In this document: in pieces, positions 35,426 to 47,469 of the stretch | Layout of the letters: each line of letters begins with the position of its first letter | Numbering within the stretch: position 1 is the stretch's first letter | DNA from: Ditylenchus dipsaci | Lineage: Eukaryota > Nematoda > Chromadorea > Rhabditida > Anguinidae | Length of the DNA: 64,000 nt | Direction: 5' to 3' | NCBI GenBank assembly: GCA_004194705.1 | Contig: SADC01001302.1 | Coordinates: forward strand, 248,001 to 312,000 | Translations under genes and position numbers: made by a program | Notes under the pieces: generated by a model | Database searches by the model: none | Told to the model about the DNA's origin: nothing | Seen by the model: only the letters and a program-made list of their open reading frames with translations

Positions 35426-35617
35426 ATACCTACAAAAAATACTACGTGCTTCGATGGGCACACTTGGTTAAAAACTACAGTCTTTTTACTATAATTAATA
35501 ATTTTTGTATTTCTGGAAATATGTTTTTTATGTTAGAAAGTGTGTGATTTTACCGGTAGTGTTTTTAAAACGATATTTTAGCAATAAATATCTTTATTAT
35601 CAAACTGAGCAAAAAAA

Positions 35618-36034
35618 GGACAATACTTTTTTCTGGCGCAAAAGCACTTTTTTTGACGCAAATTTTTGTTTTGCATCATTAGATTGAAAATTTTCTTTTT
35701 TTTAAAGTTTTAATATCATCATATAGCCACGCTCTTCTAGCTTTCAATGAAGTATCATTTATTGCATCATGTCTATAAAATGTAATACAAAATGGTAAAA
35801 GTATGAACAAAATCAGAACAACAATTTGGTTCATATTTTAGCTTTTTGTATTACATTTAGGTGATGCAATAAATGACACTTCATTAGAAACTAGAGTCGA
35901 AGGGCTACATGATGATGTCAAAAGTTTTCATAAAAAGTTGAAATTTTCAATCTAATGACGCAAAACAAAAATTTGCGCCAAAAAAGTATATTTGCGCTGA
36001 AAAAGTGTTTTCGCGCCAGAAAAAAGTATTGTCC
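35618..36034. repeat. 417-base palindrome
   Basis: The left arm (GGACAATACTTTTTTCTGGCGC, TTTTTGACGCAAATTTTTG, CATTAGATTGAAAATTTTC, AATGAAGTATCATTTATTGCATCA, TGTAATACAAAA) is mirrored in full on the right. The CGCAAAA/AAAGCAC words resemble those of the element at 5081-5260. Confidence 0.7.
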
Positions 36035-36681
36035 GCAAAAAAACCAATAACAAAATAGCAATGATAATAGTAGCAGTGACATTAGCAGTATTATTTGTTG
36101 TCAATGATTGTCCGTAAAGCAGTTACTGGTGAATGACGTTAGTTGGAATTCTGCTCCACACCATAAATAAATCAAGATTCAAAAAGGGCTGATGGTATCT
36201 AGGTTATGCACAAACACCGCTCATCGACCAGCTGTTCGATTCTGAAAAATAAAATGTCAAATTTTTTCACATCATTCGATTTTTAGGTGAGTGGTTACAG
36301 ATTCAGAGCAAAACAATCCAATCTCGAAAAAAGACAGGTTATAAATTTTGAAGAGATTATGTCGAACCTAATAGAAACGTCAAAATGCTTCTGAACGGAA
36401 AAAATAGGAAACAAATGAAAAACAGCAAAAAAATGAAAGAAATTTCACATTTTGATCGAAATAATCTCTCTGACATCTGCTAGGTGCCCTTTAAATCAAA
36501 TTAACTGACTATGAAAATCTCTAAAACGAAAATTTATCGCATAAGTGTTAGGATGACCATATAAAACTCAAAACAGAACACACTTGCAAAACTCTGCAAT
36601 CACAAAAATATCTAGTTTTAAGGCACATTTTCTCACCCTGCAAAATTCCAGTGTGTCCTTAATTTCAATCATTTTTTGACT
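36035..36681. other. Intergenic stretch
   Basis: AT-rich sequence in which I saw neither a supported exon nor a repeat with defined ends. Confidence 0.3.
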
Positions 36682-37075
36682 TACAGTCGAGGCTCGATAT
36701 AACGGCACCCTCTCAAGCTCGTTGCCGCTCAGAGTCCGACACTTTTTACCCTGATTTTAAAGCCTTTTGCCAGTTGCCTTCGATCAGACTTGTCCAAAAA
36801 GTCGCAAGGATTCCGATTTCGCCAATCTTTTCTGTAAATGAATAAAATTTTTATCGACATAACTGTTATCGACATACTGTACTCTTTTTAAAAAACTAGG
36901 TGACTTTATACCGAAAATCACGGGTCTTACTGGCAAAACTGTTGTCATTGAAATTTTTGCAATTTTTCAGACTTGTCTGAACTAGCTCAGGGCTCAAACA
37001 TTTGGGGTAAAAAGAGTGTCCGGCCCTAGGCGGGAACGTACTTTAGGGGTGACCCTGTATTGAGGTTCGACTATA
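36682..37075. repeat. TACAGTC-family element, 394 bases
   Basis: Ends are TACAGTCGAGGCTCGATATA and the complement of TGAGGTTCGACTATA. The interior has AGAGTCCGACACTTTTTACCC on the left and AAAAAGAGTGTCCGGCCC, GGCGGGAACGTAC on the right, matching the copy at 42649-42867. It ends 27 bases beyond the ARPC1 stop codon and may overlap its 3' untranslated region. Confidence 0.65.
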
Positions 37076-37101
37076 AATAAAGTTACAGCTGCTAATAAAC
37101 A

Positions 37102-38676
37102 TTATTTATTTCGCAAACGAGTAGCACAAACCTGCAAATCCCACAATGCTACAAGACCATCGATTCCGCAGGTGGAGAATTTAGTCACATTCTCTGTTTT
37201 GCCGGTGTGTGACTGGATTTGTCTAAAAACGTCTAAGCTTTTAGTATTTTTTTTTGCAAAAATATATGCCTACGAAATAGCGTTTTGGTGCAAGTCTTCA
37301 ATTGATTTGAGCTAGCGCCATTTTGGTTTCAGCGCCCACTGCATTTCTGTCAAAGTTTCGGAACATTTGGAAGGCATTGTTCACATTAACACCATTCTTG
37401 TTCTCGGTGGAACATCTAGTTTGGAGACCATCTTCAAGGCTTTATTTTCAAATGAAAAGAGCACTGGAGTGCAGTCATGACCCTGAAAAATCAATAATTG
37501 TTGTAGTGCTCATGGTTTCTGTTAGAAAGATGCAGAAAATCACCGCTGCAATAATGTTGCTTTCTGTAGTCCACTGAAGAGTTACGAAAGGAAGGCAACT
37601 ACTTCTGCAAACAATAGGTTCGGTAGAGGACTGATCCGCCTTGTCGACAACTGTTACTGTTGAATCCTGTAACAAATACAAGATTATTAATATATGAATG
37701 TTAGCTAAATGAGAATTCTTCAAACGAATTCAGAAGAGAAAAAACAGAAACAACAAAAATTTATGACTAGGTTAATCATATCTTGACATCCCGAAACATT
37801 TGAACTGAGTATTGACCACTAATAGATGGGCTAACTTACATGAGCCACCCAAGCAAGTCGGCACCCGGACGGAGAAAATGCTACATCATGAATCCAACCC
37901 ATAGAAGGATACTCTGTCAGCAGGGCACCAAACGGCATTTTACTACCCAAGGGTTGGAGCTGGTTTCTCATCCACCTACACAAATGATAGTATCAAAGCA
38001 TGAAAAAGGCTGAGGTTTAGATAACACATTACCTCTTTGACATAAGCAGAGAAAACTCTAGCCTTGAAATCACACGAGCCTACTGCCAACAAAACATTAC
38101 TGGGATGCCAGTCCAGTGAAGTGACTGTCGACCGGATTGGTTTTTTGATGTGTTTGGACACCCACCAATCATTTTCTTTTTCGTAGTAGCAGATGGCTAC
38201 TAGGCGAGCTCCCGTTGCTACAGCGAATTTGTTTTCTGAATACGTAAAGTACATTTTGCAAAAGCTGTAGGTCATTAAATATTACCCTGAGGACTCCACT
38301 TGACTTGGGTAGCTGCTCTATTGGATCTAACCAATACTAACTCTGGTTTCCAGACATTGTTAGCCCAGAGTCCACACAAATGCATTTTTGTCCTGAGAGC
38401 AAGAGACTATCCTGTTGGTGTTGACTGCCCAGTCAATACCAGTAATCAACAAGTCGTGCTCCTTGAGCACATGGATCTCTTTCCAGGCACTTCCTTGTAG
38501 CTCAAATATGTGAATCACATTGTTCGAGGCTGAAGCGGCTATTTCTGCAAACATAAAAAATATATATTTGATAAGAAAGCCGACAAATAGAAACTAACGA
38601 GTTTGTCTTTGTTCCAAGAATGGCAAGAAATTGGTCCAATACCTAGGTCCCAATGCTGCACTGGAGAGCGACTCAT
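37102..38676 (-). CDS. ARPC1: ARPC1, WD40 subunit of the Arp2/3 complex
   Basis: ARPC1 is the beta-propeller subunit of the seven-protein Arp2/3 actin nucleator. Exons, read leftward: 38676-38599, 38544-about 38288, 38235-38033, 37973-about 37839, 37666-37544, 37482-about 37276, 37222-37102. The start [21 protein letters not shown] agrees with the family. Repeats follow: [82 protein letters not shown] and [23 protein letters not shown]. Later come the insert-side [67 protein letters not shown] and the last strand [15 protein letters not shown]. Bases appear missing at CCCC and GGGG runs near 37942-37948 and at about 37415, 38360 and 38599. Most of the expected length, near 370 residues, is present. 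Confidence 0.92.
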
Positions 38677-39445
38677 AATTGCAGTTTATGGTCGAAAACT
38701 GCAAAAAAGAGCTTAACAAAATAAGACAGATGGGTGAGTCAAGGACAAAAGTATTTAATAGAAACGAGAAAAGTGTCACATCAGCGTGGCGCTTGTTTGA
38801 AATACAATTTATACAAACTAAATATATCCTATTCAGGGGCACAGTTTGAAAATAGCAAAAGCGATATTATGAAAAGCAGGACCTTGAGGTTTTATCTGGA
38901 AATGAAAAGTCAGTAAAACAATTTAAAAGGTTTGAACCTTTCGCTATGTCTACTGCGACTTAGACTGAGACTTTTTTGGCTACATGAACACCTTTTAGTC
39001 TCAGTGTAAGGTATTCACGGAGTGAGACTTAGACTGAGACTAAGACAATTTTTCTTCATGTGTTTTTGTCTTAAACGGCTGAAAGAACAGCTTTAAAACG
39101 TTTCTTCGCATGTTTTCTTTCTCCACCGACCATCCCTCATATTCATCTAACGTTTTATATGTATATTTCTTAAATTTAAGAAAAAATCTATGGACACCCT
39201 TTAATTTCAGTCTAAGTCTCAGTCTTAGTTTAAGTCGCAGTCCGTGAACACCCTTTAGTCTCACTCTAAGTCTTGGTCTCAGTCTAAGTTTAAGTCTCAG
39301 TCGCAGTCCGTGGACTAGCCATAATGCCTGATACCGGACTAGGGAGAGGATCCTTATTCTTTATTCCAAACCCAAACCCTAATTGATGACTGTCTTCTTG
39401 GAGCTTCTTCTTCAGTCGAAAGTCTACATTGATTCTAGAGCTTGT
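38677..39445. other. ARPC1 upstream region with a GAGACTTAGACT array
   Basis: Bases 38677-38944 should include the ARPC1 promoter; no motif stands out. Bases 38945-39315 carry many copies of GTCTCAGTCTAAGTC-type words in direct and inverted order, with GTGAACACCTTTTAGTCTCA at one side and CGTGAACACCCTTTAGTCTC at the other. Confidence 0.5.
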
Positions 39446-39880
39446 CTAGCTGGTGCTTTGTCCAGATTGTGCGTTCGGAGCGTCTGTCACCTTGATCCCT
39501 ATAGTCGTCGATACTGTAGTCAACTGAGACAGCGGCATAGACGAAGACTTTGCTCTAGCATCCGTTGCGCACTTTGATTGGGAGTGTGCTGCTCGGCCAT
39601 CTAGAGGAGAAAACGATTCACGGTTGAAGGAGAGAGGAGCTGAGCTGATTAACATCCGAGGAAGAGCAACTGTTGTCATTAGACCATGGAGCTTCGGCTT
39701 GACTATGGACTACTCCGCTTGCTTCGAGTTCACTTGGCCCCAACTCTACAGAGCGCTGACTATCCGGCACATTATCCTGAAACACAAACGTCCCACGGTT
39801 ACCAGCACACAAACCGATGTTGGTCCCAAATCCACTACGCCCGTCGGTACCACAAATAACCACCTTTCCGTCGGTCACAG
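39446..39880 (-). CDS. Unidentified Ser-rich coding fragment
   Basis: I do not recognise this gene. On the minus strand the frame reads AVTDGKVVICGTDGRSGFGT, NVPDSQRSVELGPSELEASG, VHSQAEAPWSNDNSCSSSD and VNQLSSSLLQ. After a one-base frame step it continues RESFSPLDGRAAHSQSKC, MPLSQLTTVSTTIGIKVTD and ends SGQSTS before a stop. Composition is that of a disordered Ser/Asp/Glu-rich protein. The upstream end stops abruptly where the CAGTGTTG element (39886 on) begins, so an insertion may have split the gene. The opposite-strand frame across the same bases cannot be excluded. Confidence 0.35.
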
Positions 39881-39885
39881 CCAGT

Positions 39886-40412
39886 GTTGTAAATCTCGGC
39901 ACCGGTTAAACTTTTTTGTAAACAGTAAACATATTGCCCAGCCCGGTGCCGCGCATTATTAGGTAGCTTAGACATTGGCACCGGGCTAGGAATAAAAAAA
40001 TAGTCATTCAACCTTTCTGCATACCGGCACCGCCTATTGCCGTGCTAATTTTCAAGGAAATTTCAGGTCATAATTTTTTCAGTGCTAAGCCGATGCCGGT
40101 ATGTAGAAAAGTTTAAATGACTAATTTTTTTATTCCTAGACCGGTGCCGATGTCCAAGCCACGGGTTAAACTTTTTTTTTGTCACAGATTTCCTCATTTC
40201 TGTCACAGATTTTAGTTTTCCCTGTTTCTTTCGAATTTTTTGAACTTTTTGGAAAGTTATTATACTATCAGATATTTTTGCGATTCTAGTTTCTGGTCAC
40301 GTATCATTTTCGGTGTTAGAACTTTGAAAAAAATGTTAGAAAACTTAATAAAAAGAGCTGATAGGAAAGGAAAATTTAAATCTATGACAGAAATGAGGAA
40401 ATCTGTGACAAC
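39886..40412. repeat. Double palindrome starting CAGTGTTGTAAATC
   Basis: The first hairpin pairs GGCACCGGGCTAGGAATAAA and CATACCGGCACC (39975-40035) with GCCGATGCCGGTATG and TTTATTCCTAGACCGGTGCC (40088-40150). A second hairpin pairs GTCACAGATTTCCTCATTTC (40181 on) with GAAATGAGGAAATCTGTGAC (ending 40410). The CAGTGTTG end is typical of hAT-type elements, which is a loose inference. Confidence 0.6.
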
Positions 40413-40619
40413 CGTCCTACAACCTTAAAGGACATCTTTGCAAGGTTGAGCAATTGTAGAATCTAAAAGCCACACTAACTCGGAACTCGTCTTTCTAATT
40501 AAATTTTTTAAAGGATTAGACAAGGACGTATGCAGAGCGCATTTTCACTTATTTGTAAATCATCTTTAAACGACTCCTAAGTAATTTTTATTTTTATTTA
40601 TTTTAACGAAAAATCTATA

Positions 40620-40793
40620 TACAGTGAAGTCTCGATATAAGATACCCCGATACACGATACATTTCGATATAATATACACCTGGTTTCGTCCCAAGTTATA
40701 TAAACCCCTTTAAATTAGTCTCGATGTAAGATACACCTCGATACAAGATACACCTGTCCCGAGGGTGTATCTTATATCGAGATTTAACTCTAT
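40620..40793. repeat. TACAGTC-family element with AGATACACC words
   Basis: Ends are TACAGTGAAGTCTCGATATA and the complement of TATATCGAGATTTAACTCTATA. The private word CGATACAAGATACACC occurs in several variants on both sides. The family block reads CCTGTCCCGAGGGTG. Confidence 0.65.
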
Positions 40794-41950
40794 ACTATAC
40801 TCTTAATATTAATCGAATATTTGAACTTTTATCATTTTTAAGCTTTATTTTTGAAAACTGGTTTCTTAGGAACATACATTAGCTGTTAAGAGAACATAGC
40901 TGATATAGCTGTTAAGAGAACATCTTAAAAAATTATTTGGTGTTTACAAAGTCTTTTCAAATTTCATTTAACTTTACCTCTAAATATATTGTAAATTTTT
41001 TCGAGTTTGTTAAAACTAAGATTGTAACTATGCTGAAACCCACTTCATAAGCTGTAACTAAAGCCCCTCTGTCATTTCTGAAAATGCACAAAGCGATAGC
41101 ATTTCAATCGTTTTCTAGGTTTTTTACCGAAAAAAAAACAGCCAAGATTATGATTGTCTGTAAAATAAACAGTCTGGCGACAGATCCAGTTGCTTTAGCA
41201 CAAATTGCTAGCTTGCTTGTTTTAAATCAGTCTAAGAAAGAAGACGTGGGAACTAAAGAATAAAAAGTTCAAGTTCAATATTCTAAGGGTTTCTATTCCG
41301 CGATGAAGAGATTAAGGCGTTTTTTCCAGCTCCACCCCATCCGGTCCACTCACTTGAAATTTATACTGACTTTGAATAAAAAAATTCAAGACTGCAGGAG
41401 TTTATAGTTACAAAATGGGAAATTTCAAAAAAGCAATGTCATTAAAAAATAAGTCAGCAGAAATTAGAGCCTAAGAGCACAAAAATGTATTGATCGAATG
41501 GGTGTTGATCAAGTTGGTTTAGATTAAATTGGTGTTGATCAAATTGATGTGGATGTCAAAATGATGTCGATCGAATCAGTATGTTATAAACAAGAAAGCC
41601 CTTTTTTAAATATCGCATTTTATGAGGTGCTATATACAAGATACAGGGATCTAGGCCAAAAATCTACACACTTAAAATTTTCGCGAGTGCTTCCTCGCAT
41701 TAGTAAATGGTCTACATTTTATTCGCCTTGCTATTTTATTAATTAATTTATATTTAAAATTTACCATTTTACTGCCAGTTCCATAATTATGTCAGATTTC
41801 GCCCTATCGTTAGCTGTAGAATTTCTCGTATATTATACTAGAAATTCAATTCAGGTTCGAAAAATCACGATTATAGAAATGTCAAACTGAATCCATACGA
41901 GGTAGAATAGCTAATATTCTTGTAAAAGCTCTTTAATATGCCGACTTTAC
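40794..41950. other. Intergenic stretch with one possible short coding exon
   Basis: A 37-codon frame at 41150-41263 (+) follows an AG acceptor-like site and reads MIVCKINSLATDPVALAQIA, then SLLVLNQSKKEDVGTKE and a stop. It could be a terminal exon, but nothing upstream connects to it. Bases 41480-41580 repeat the word GTTGATCAAATTG four times. Nothing else was supported. Confidence 0.3.
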
Positions 41951-42359
41951 TACAGTTGACGCTCTCCATAACGAACCTTCTGCGCACCGGCCTCAGGAGT
42001 TAATTACGGAGAAAGTAGACTTTTCAGGCAAAATTCAGCCAAAAACCACTCTTTTTCACAAAGTTTTAAACTAAATACATGAAATATGCATGTCCACATC
42101 ATTCTAGGTACAAACAAGCAATTATGTAAAAGATGGCGAAAAACATGCTTATGTCCTCCCTGTAGTGTTTTTCAAGATAGTCCAGTTCAGGGGTTCGTTA
42201 AAGAGAGAGAGTTTACGTTACAAATGAAAAAACCATTCGTTATAAAGAGCGTCCATTATCACAGCTTTAAGGCAAAACCAGCCAAACCAAAAAAAAATTG
42301 GTTCGTTATAGAGAGAATTCAATGCCGAGGTGGTTCATTAGGGAGAGCGTCGACTGTAC
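41951..42359. repeat. TACAGTTGACGCTCTCC element, 409 bases
   Basis: Ends are TACAGTTGACGCTCTCCATA and the complement of AGGGAGAGCGTCGACTGTA. The private word is (C)CATAACGAACC/GTTCGTTATAGAGAG. A family block CACCGGCCTCAGGAG is near the left end. Fragments of a close relative lie at 12.4-12.9 kb. Confidence 0.65.
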
Positions 42360-42648
42360 TTGATCTAATTGTTTCTCTCACTGAAAATATATAAAAACAT
42401 TGAAAATTGGCTGTTTTTTTATAAAAAATCACGCTTCCCGGCGGGATTTTCGTCCTTTTTTTTGGCGGGAATTCCGTTTCTCGCGATTTTTCAAAATGCC
42501 GTTCCCGTTTTTAGGTCAACGGCCAAGCCTGATTTACTTGATCCACCGAAAACACGATGCCTATTGTTTTAAATCCTATTATATTAATTTGTATTACTTT
42601 CCGAATAATATTATCACTTTTAACTATCCCAAAATTTGATGAATTTAA

Positions 42649-42867
42649 TACAGTCCACTCTCGATTTTACGCCACCCCCAAAAAGTTCGTTCCCGCCTAG
42701 GGTCCGATACTTTTCTTAACCCAATTTTTAACGTCTTTTGTCGTAACTGATTTGTCAGTCAAACATGCGAGAAACGGAAAGACTCTGAAAATTGGGTTAA
42801 CAAAAGTGTCAGACCATAGGCTGAAAACAAAATCCAGGGATGACCTTATATAAAAAGGTCGACTGTA
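42649..42867. repeat. TACAGTCCACTCTCG element, 219 bases
   Basis: Ends are TACAGTCCACTCTCGATTTTA and the complement of AAAAAGGTCGACTGTA. It carries the block GTTCGTTCCCGCCTAGGGTC, CGATACTTTT and AACCCAATTTTTAA, mirrored on the right by AAAATTGGGTTAACAAAAGTGTCAGACC. Confidence 0.65.
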
Positions 42868-43680
42868 TATCTAAATTTTGAAAGCGATGCTATATTTTGA
42901 TCCACCCATCCAACCAAGACTTCTTCTTGTTCTTTTCAAACCACTTGTTGATTAGTCAGCAGTAGTCTCGCCTGTGGGTGTTTGCTCTTTCTCAAGCTGT
43001 CAATAGCATCGCCCCCGATCAACTAGCTGAACACGACTGCACTCTGCCCACTACTTCTCCAAACTCTTTTGTTCATCAACAAGATGTACATACACACATA
43101 CATTTGCAGCACACCCACCGATCAAAGGAAGTAGCAGTGGTAGTTGTTGGCTGAAACACACACACCATCTGCCGCTGCTCCAGACAAACACAATAAAGGA
43201 GTAGGCACGCACACAGCCCCAATCAATCTGTCTCTCCAGCAATCGATTGGTTTCCAGGGCTCCCTCTTTCTGTTGCCTTTAAGAGACTGTATGTGTTGGT
43301 GTGTGCGTTGTGGCGGCCGCATGCCCTGTGTTTAGAGGGAAGAGAACATTACCAGAATTCCAATCCTCATTCCTAACATTCCATTTGCACATTTTGGCAG
43401 TTGGGAGCAGCAGGCAAGACTGGGCTGAGGATGGATGGATTTAGACAAGCCTTGGTGGCCTACCCTTTTTTGCTTTCTGCTGTTATTGTGGGGCTAGTAG
43501 CTAATAATCCTGCTGTTTTGCCATTGACCTTGCTGGATGGGTGGGCTGCTAACAGTATTCTAACTTATTTACTTTTCTTTTTTGGTTTACAGCTACGATT
43601 TGAACTAAAGTGTTGCTTATTTATAGCTCTTGCTAATTTTGTGTCTTTCTAGTACATCCTCACATCTTTTTAGGGAGTTC

Positions 43681-43783
43681 GGCTCTATATGTATTGGGGT
43701 TGCCGCCGAAAAAAAATATGCCTTGGTCCCCCTGTTGATTTTTTTCAAACACATATATACATATCCTCAACACATATAGAGCC
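43681..43783. mobile_element. 103-base hairpin with an 8-base target duplication
   Basis: Ends are GGCTCTATATGTATTGG and the complement of CACATATAGAGCC. The bases GGGAGTTC flank both sides (43673-43680 and 43784-43791). An 8-base duplication suggests a hAT-type or related transposase acted on it. Confidence 0.6.
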
Positions 43784-43953
43784 GGGAGTTCTTTTACAAC
43801 TATTTTTTTCAAATTTTATTTGACAACTCAGTAAGTTCTACAAATTCTGAAACTAAGAAAGTCCATAATAAAAGTGTTTCGCATTTTCTCAACGAATTTG
43901 TCCAATGATGAAATCACCACAAAATTGTGATTTTACAATTATTTCACATGAAC

Positions 43954-44114
43954 TACCGTAAAATTACTTACCACGCATTTGGTAGCTCATCTCACTGGCT
44001 ACAAAATGGTTGGTAACTTTCCTGAGAGAAGTTTTCAAAAATTGGCTTGAAAACGCAATACCACAAACACGATTCTGAACGATGGGGGGGGCTACTATTA
44101 GAGGTTTTACTGTA
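43954..44114. repeat. TACCGTA-family element
   Basis: The left end is TACCGTAAAATTACTTACC; the right end is GGCTACTATTAGAGGTTTTACTGTA. The interior (ACCACGCATTTGGTAGCTC, ACTGGCTACAAAATGG, CACAAACACGATTCTGAACG) matches the element at 29053-29291. Confidence 0.65.
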
Positions 44115-44280
44115 GCATCTTTTAATAACTTCTGTCACTGTGTCCTCAATAATTTTGAAAATTTAAATGCCCTTTGTGGTATGATAATGTTAAATATCAT
44201 TTTAAAATTAAGGAGATACCAACTCAAATTTTCAAAACTCTAAATTGAGTAAGCAATCAGGTTCAATTTAAGAAGCTACA

Positions 44281-44470
44281 GCGTGTAACAAGAAATTCCT
44301 TCATTGTAAAATGGTCATAAGTTTTTTCTGGGTCTTTTTTCAAAACTTTGTTTTTACAGATCGATTTTTCTCGCCAACAATATTTTTCAATGTATAATGT
44401 CACAAGCACGTTTTTCGCTTAGTGCCCCCCTGTGGTTTAGGCTTTGGTGATGCTCGTAAGAGTTAAGAAA
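44281..44470. repeat. Half element of the GTGTAACAAGAAATTCC family
   Basis: GCGTGTAACAAGAAATTCC, TGGTCATAAGTTTTTTCTGG, CGCCAACAATATTTTTC and CGTTTTTCGCTTAGTGCC match, in order, the left half of the element at 57052-57310. The right half is missing. Confidence 0.5.
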
Positions 44471-44781
44471 CACAATAAACCAAACTTTCGGTCTGGGCTG
44501 AAATACAGGTTCCTAAAGTACTGTATTCTGGGTCAGATAACTAAAAAATTGATAACTAAAATCTAAGTGATTCTCAGTGACAAACTGTCAAAAATTTTAT
44601 AAGAAAAATTGCAAATGTAAACTCACTTATTTATTGTGTAGCATTCAACTAAAGTCGATTCAAATGATGTAAAGTAAATAGAAAGAGACATATCACTGTC
44701 CAAACATTGATGTTTTGTCAACACATTTGCATATCATGCTTTTTGAGAGCAAAAAAAAACATCGCTGAATTTTTTTCGGTC

Positions 44782-45670
44782 TACAGTCAACCCCCGCTAT
44801 AGTGACACCTCGCTATAGGAACACCCTCGCTATAGTGACACCTCGCAGACGATTTGGTTGGTTTTGTCTAAAACGCCTTAGACTAGACCTCGCTATAGTG
44901 ACACCCCGCTATAGTGACCCTCGGTATAGTGACACCCCAGGCCGGTCCCAACAAATAAAAATACCCTCGATATAGTGACACATGTCAAGTTTTGTTAATT
45001 AAAGTTGCAACTTTGAGTGAAAGTTCTTTTAAAAACGAATTTCGAGCTCTCCGTGAATTTCTTCCATATTAATTACGTGGTTTTTGCTTTGTTTTTGCTG
45101 CCAATATTCAACCCGATGATGTACATAATGCCGAAAACTGTAGTACAGTTCAAAAATGTCCTACAGTCTTGATTAATATTTGCAATTGTAGTGCAGTTTC
45201 TCGGCATTATTCTTCTGACTGCTTTAATAAAATTTATATTCATTTCGGTTTTCTCTCAGGAAACGCTATTATTTCGCTATTTAGGCCCGCAACCATCAAT
45301 TTAGAGCCTGAAAAATGTGTAAGTTAATCCCAGAATTGCGAGTCTAAATGGAGAATTTATAGTGTTTCCTTGACTAACCTTCGACCAGCAAATATACATC
45401 TTTTAGATTATACTGCCGCATCAGAGCTGTCAAAAGACTTTAAAAATTGGGTTAAAAGTTGTTAGACCCTAGACGGTATGAGCGTTTGGTTTATACATAA
45501 AATCGACAGGTGACTGTATTACCATTTGCTAAACCCTCGATATAGTGACACTTTTCAAGAAACTTTTTGAAAACCCTCGCTACAGTGACACCCCGCTATA
45601 GTGACACCCTCGCTATAGTGACACCCCAAGGCCGGTCCCGAGGGTGTCACTATAGCGGGGGTTGACTGTA
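44782..45670. mobile_element. TACAGTC-family element with CTATAGTGACACC iterons, 889 bases
   Basis: Ends are TACAGTCAACCCCCGCTATA and the exact complement. The word CCTCGCTATAGTGACACC occurs about seven times in the left 180 bases and four times, in the same reading direction, in the right 130 bases. The left array is split by GATTTGGTTGGTTTTGTC and closed by CCAGGCCGGTCCCAA; the right array ends CAAGGCCGGTCCCGAGGGTG. A block near 45440 (AATTGGGTTAAAAG, GACCCTAGACGG) matches the 42649 copy. No transposase frame is present. Confidence 0.75.
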
Positions 45671-45889
45671 TTTAATAAGTAGAGGCTTTTTGTATCGACC
45701 CTTTTTTGATTTTTAGGCTTAGGCAAGGGTTGGCTAGCATGTGTTAGGACAATCCCGAACACATTTTCGAATTTAGTTTGTAACTTACGCTGGCCGATCT
45801 TTGCTGAAACTTGACATATTAAAAAAACATGGGGACTAAGGATAAAAAACTTCACACTTATAGAATTTTTCCTTTAAGCTTTTTTCACA

Positions 45890-46036
45890 TACCGTATTTT
45901 CACTATTAATGCACCCGGGTTCATTATTTTTCAACCTTTCAAAAATGTTGAAATTGTAAATCAAAAATGACCCTAACTCTTAAATCCTAGTCGAAAAATC
46001 GAGAGGGGGGGGTTCATTATTAGAGAAAATACGGTA
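45890..46036. repeat. TACCGTATTT-family element, 147 bases
   Basis: Ends are TACCGTATTTTCACTATTAA and the complement of TTATTAGAGAAAATACGGTA, followed inward by GCACCCGGGTTCA and its partner GGGGGGTTCATTA. The interior includes CCCTAACTCTTAAATCCTAGTC, also in the copy at 47930. Confidence 0.75.
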
Positions 46037-46865
46037 TATTGACAATATTTTCTGATCTTTTTCTATTATATATTTTATAAGACTTTTAGTTTTTTTGGTA
46101 TCTTTTATTTTTCTTATTTTTCTAAAACAGTTTTTTGTGTTCCTCCCACTCATTTGCTAACTGATAACAAAATAAAGACCGTAATTGAGACGTGCAGACA
46201 TTTTTAATTGAACGAAAATGGAATGTTGTGATGTAAATGATGAGAAACATGGAGGGCATCACTGATTGGCGGTAGATACTACGGCAAGGGGATGGAATAA
46301 TCATGGGTGCTCTTGCTGAGACAGCACTCTGGAATTGCTTCACCAAGGCAAAGGGTTGAATTAAGTGACTGTAGATGGTAGAGGAGGCAGATGTGAAGAA
46401 TCGCCAATTCCAATAATGAGGCTGCCCAACAGCTTGGTGCCCACTCGCTTTATTTCGGCATGCATGATTTTTTTTATCTATTCTCTATTGTTTGCAAGGT
46501 TTTTCGCTTGGTGTATTCTTTGGTATCAGTTATGATAGTTTTGGGTACTGCGCAGGTTCCCACAATCCATACACTCATCTGTTTTGAGTTCGGAAAAATC
46601 TTTGAATTTTGGAAAGCTTTTTTGGTCTCAAAATTCCTTGTCTTTATCGTAATTTTTATTTTTTTCATTAATCCGAAGTTTCTTTTTTGAACCACCATTT
46701 TGGATTTTTTAAAGCTAAGTGTAGTTCTGTATCACTGACAAAAGCATTGTGGCCATCTAAGTTCTTTGTGTGTCTCTTGTAGCCAGGATGACTTGAATGT
46801 GAAACCATTTCAAAAGGCTCAATTTTTCACGTAGAACAAGAATCCTAAATCTATGTAATCACAAC

Positions 46866-47007
46866 TACAGTTGAGCCTCTATAACCCGACACTGTCGACA
46901 CTTGATTTGGCCAGGTACTCGACACTTTAAGGAAAACGACATTCCGATAACCCAACACCCTGAGGCTGCTCCCTTAGGATGTCGGGTTAAAGAGGTTCGA
47001 CTGTGTA
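46866..47007. repeat. TACAGTT-family element with CCCGACAC words
   Basis: Ends are TACAGTTGAGCCTCTATAACC and the complement of GGTTAAAGAGGTTCGACTGTGTA. The private word is ACCCGACAC/TCGACACTT, repeated four times. The family block appears as CTGCTCCCTTAGGATG. Confidence 0.65.
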
Positions 47008-47469
47008 AAATAGGCATATGAAAAGGCTGATTTTTGTGGCATATTTCAGTCCACATCAGTTTATCCCATTTTTAATAGAGTGTATTTTTCAGTGAGTTTA
47101 TAAGAATAGTAAAAAGTAGTGTCATTGTAGTATCTGTGAACTAGAATGGCATGCGCATGTGTGTATGGGTTGGTGAGTAGTGGCAGGATGCTCTACCCTT
47201 AATGAACATGCGCAGATGTTCTGCCACTTTCTTGCCACTATTGCCCCTTGCAAAGAAAAGGGCAGGCCGTAATTCTTCTACTGTCTGTGGGTCTGCTCTC
47301 TCATTGAAGCATACAAAATATTACTACTCAAACAATCGTTTAGAGTTATGAATTAAATTTAATTGAAAAAGAGTTGATTTTTGTGAAAAATAATTAAGTT
47401 AGCAGATTCAAACAATTATAGTTTTTCAAACATTTTAGTGCGATTAGGCAACCCTTCTATATCCGGGAT

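Noticed and set aside
43401..43652. 83-codon frame with hydrophobic stretches (FLLSAVIVGLVANN)
   Set aside because: No splice sites, no family motif and no neighbouring exon. It falls in the non-coding TEAD upstream region, so a chance frame is more likely.
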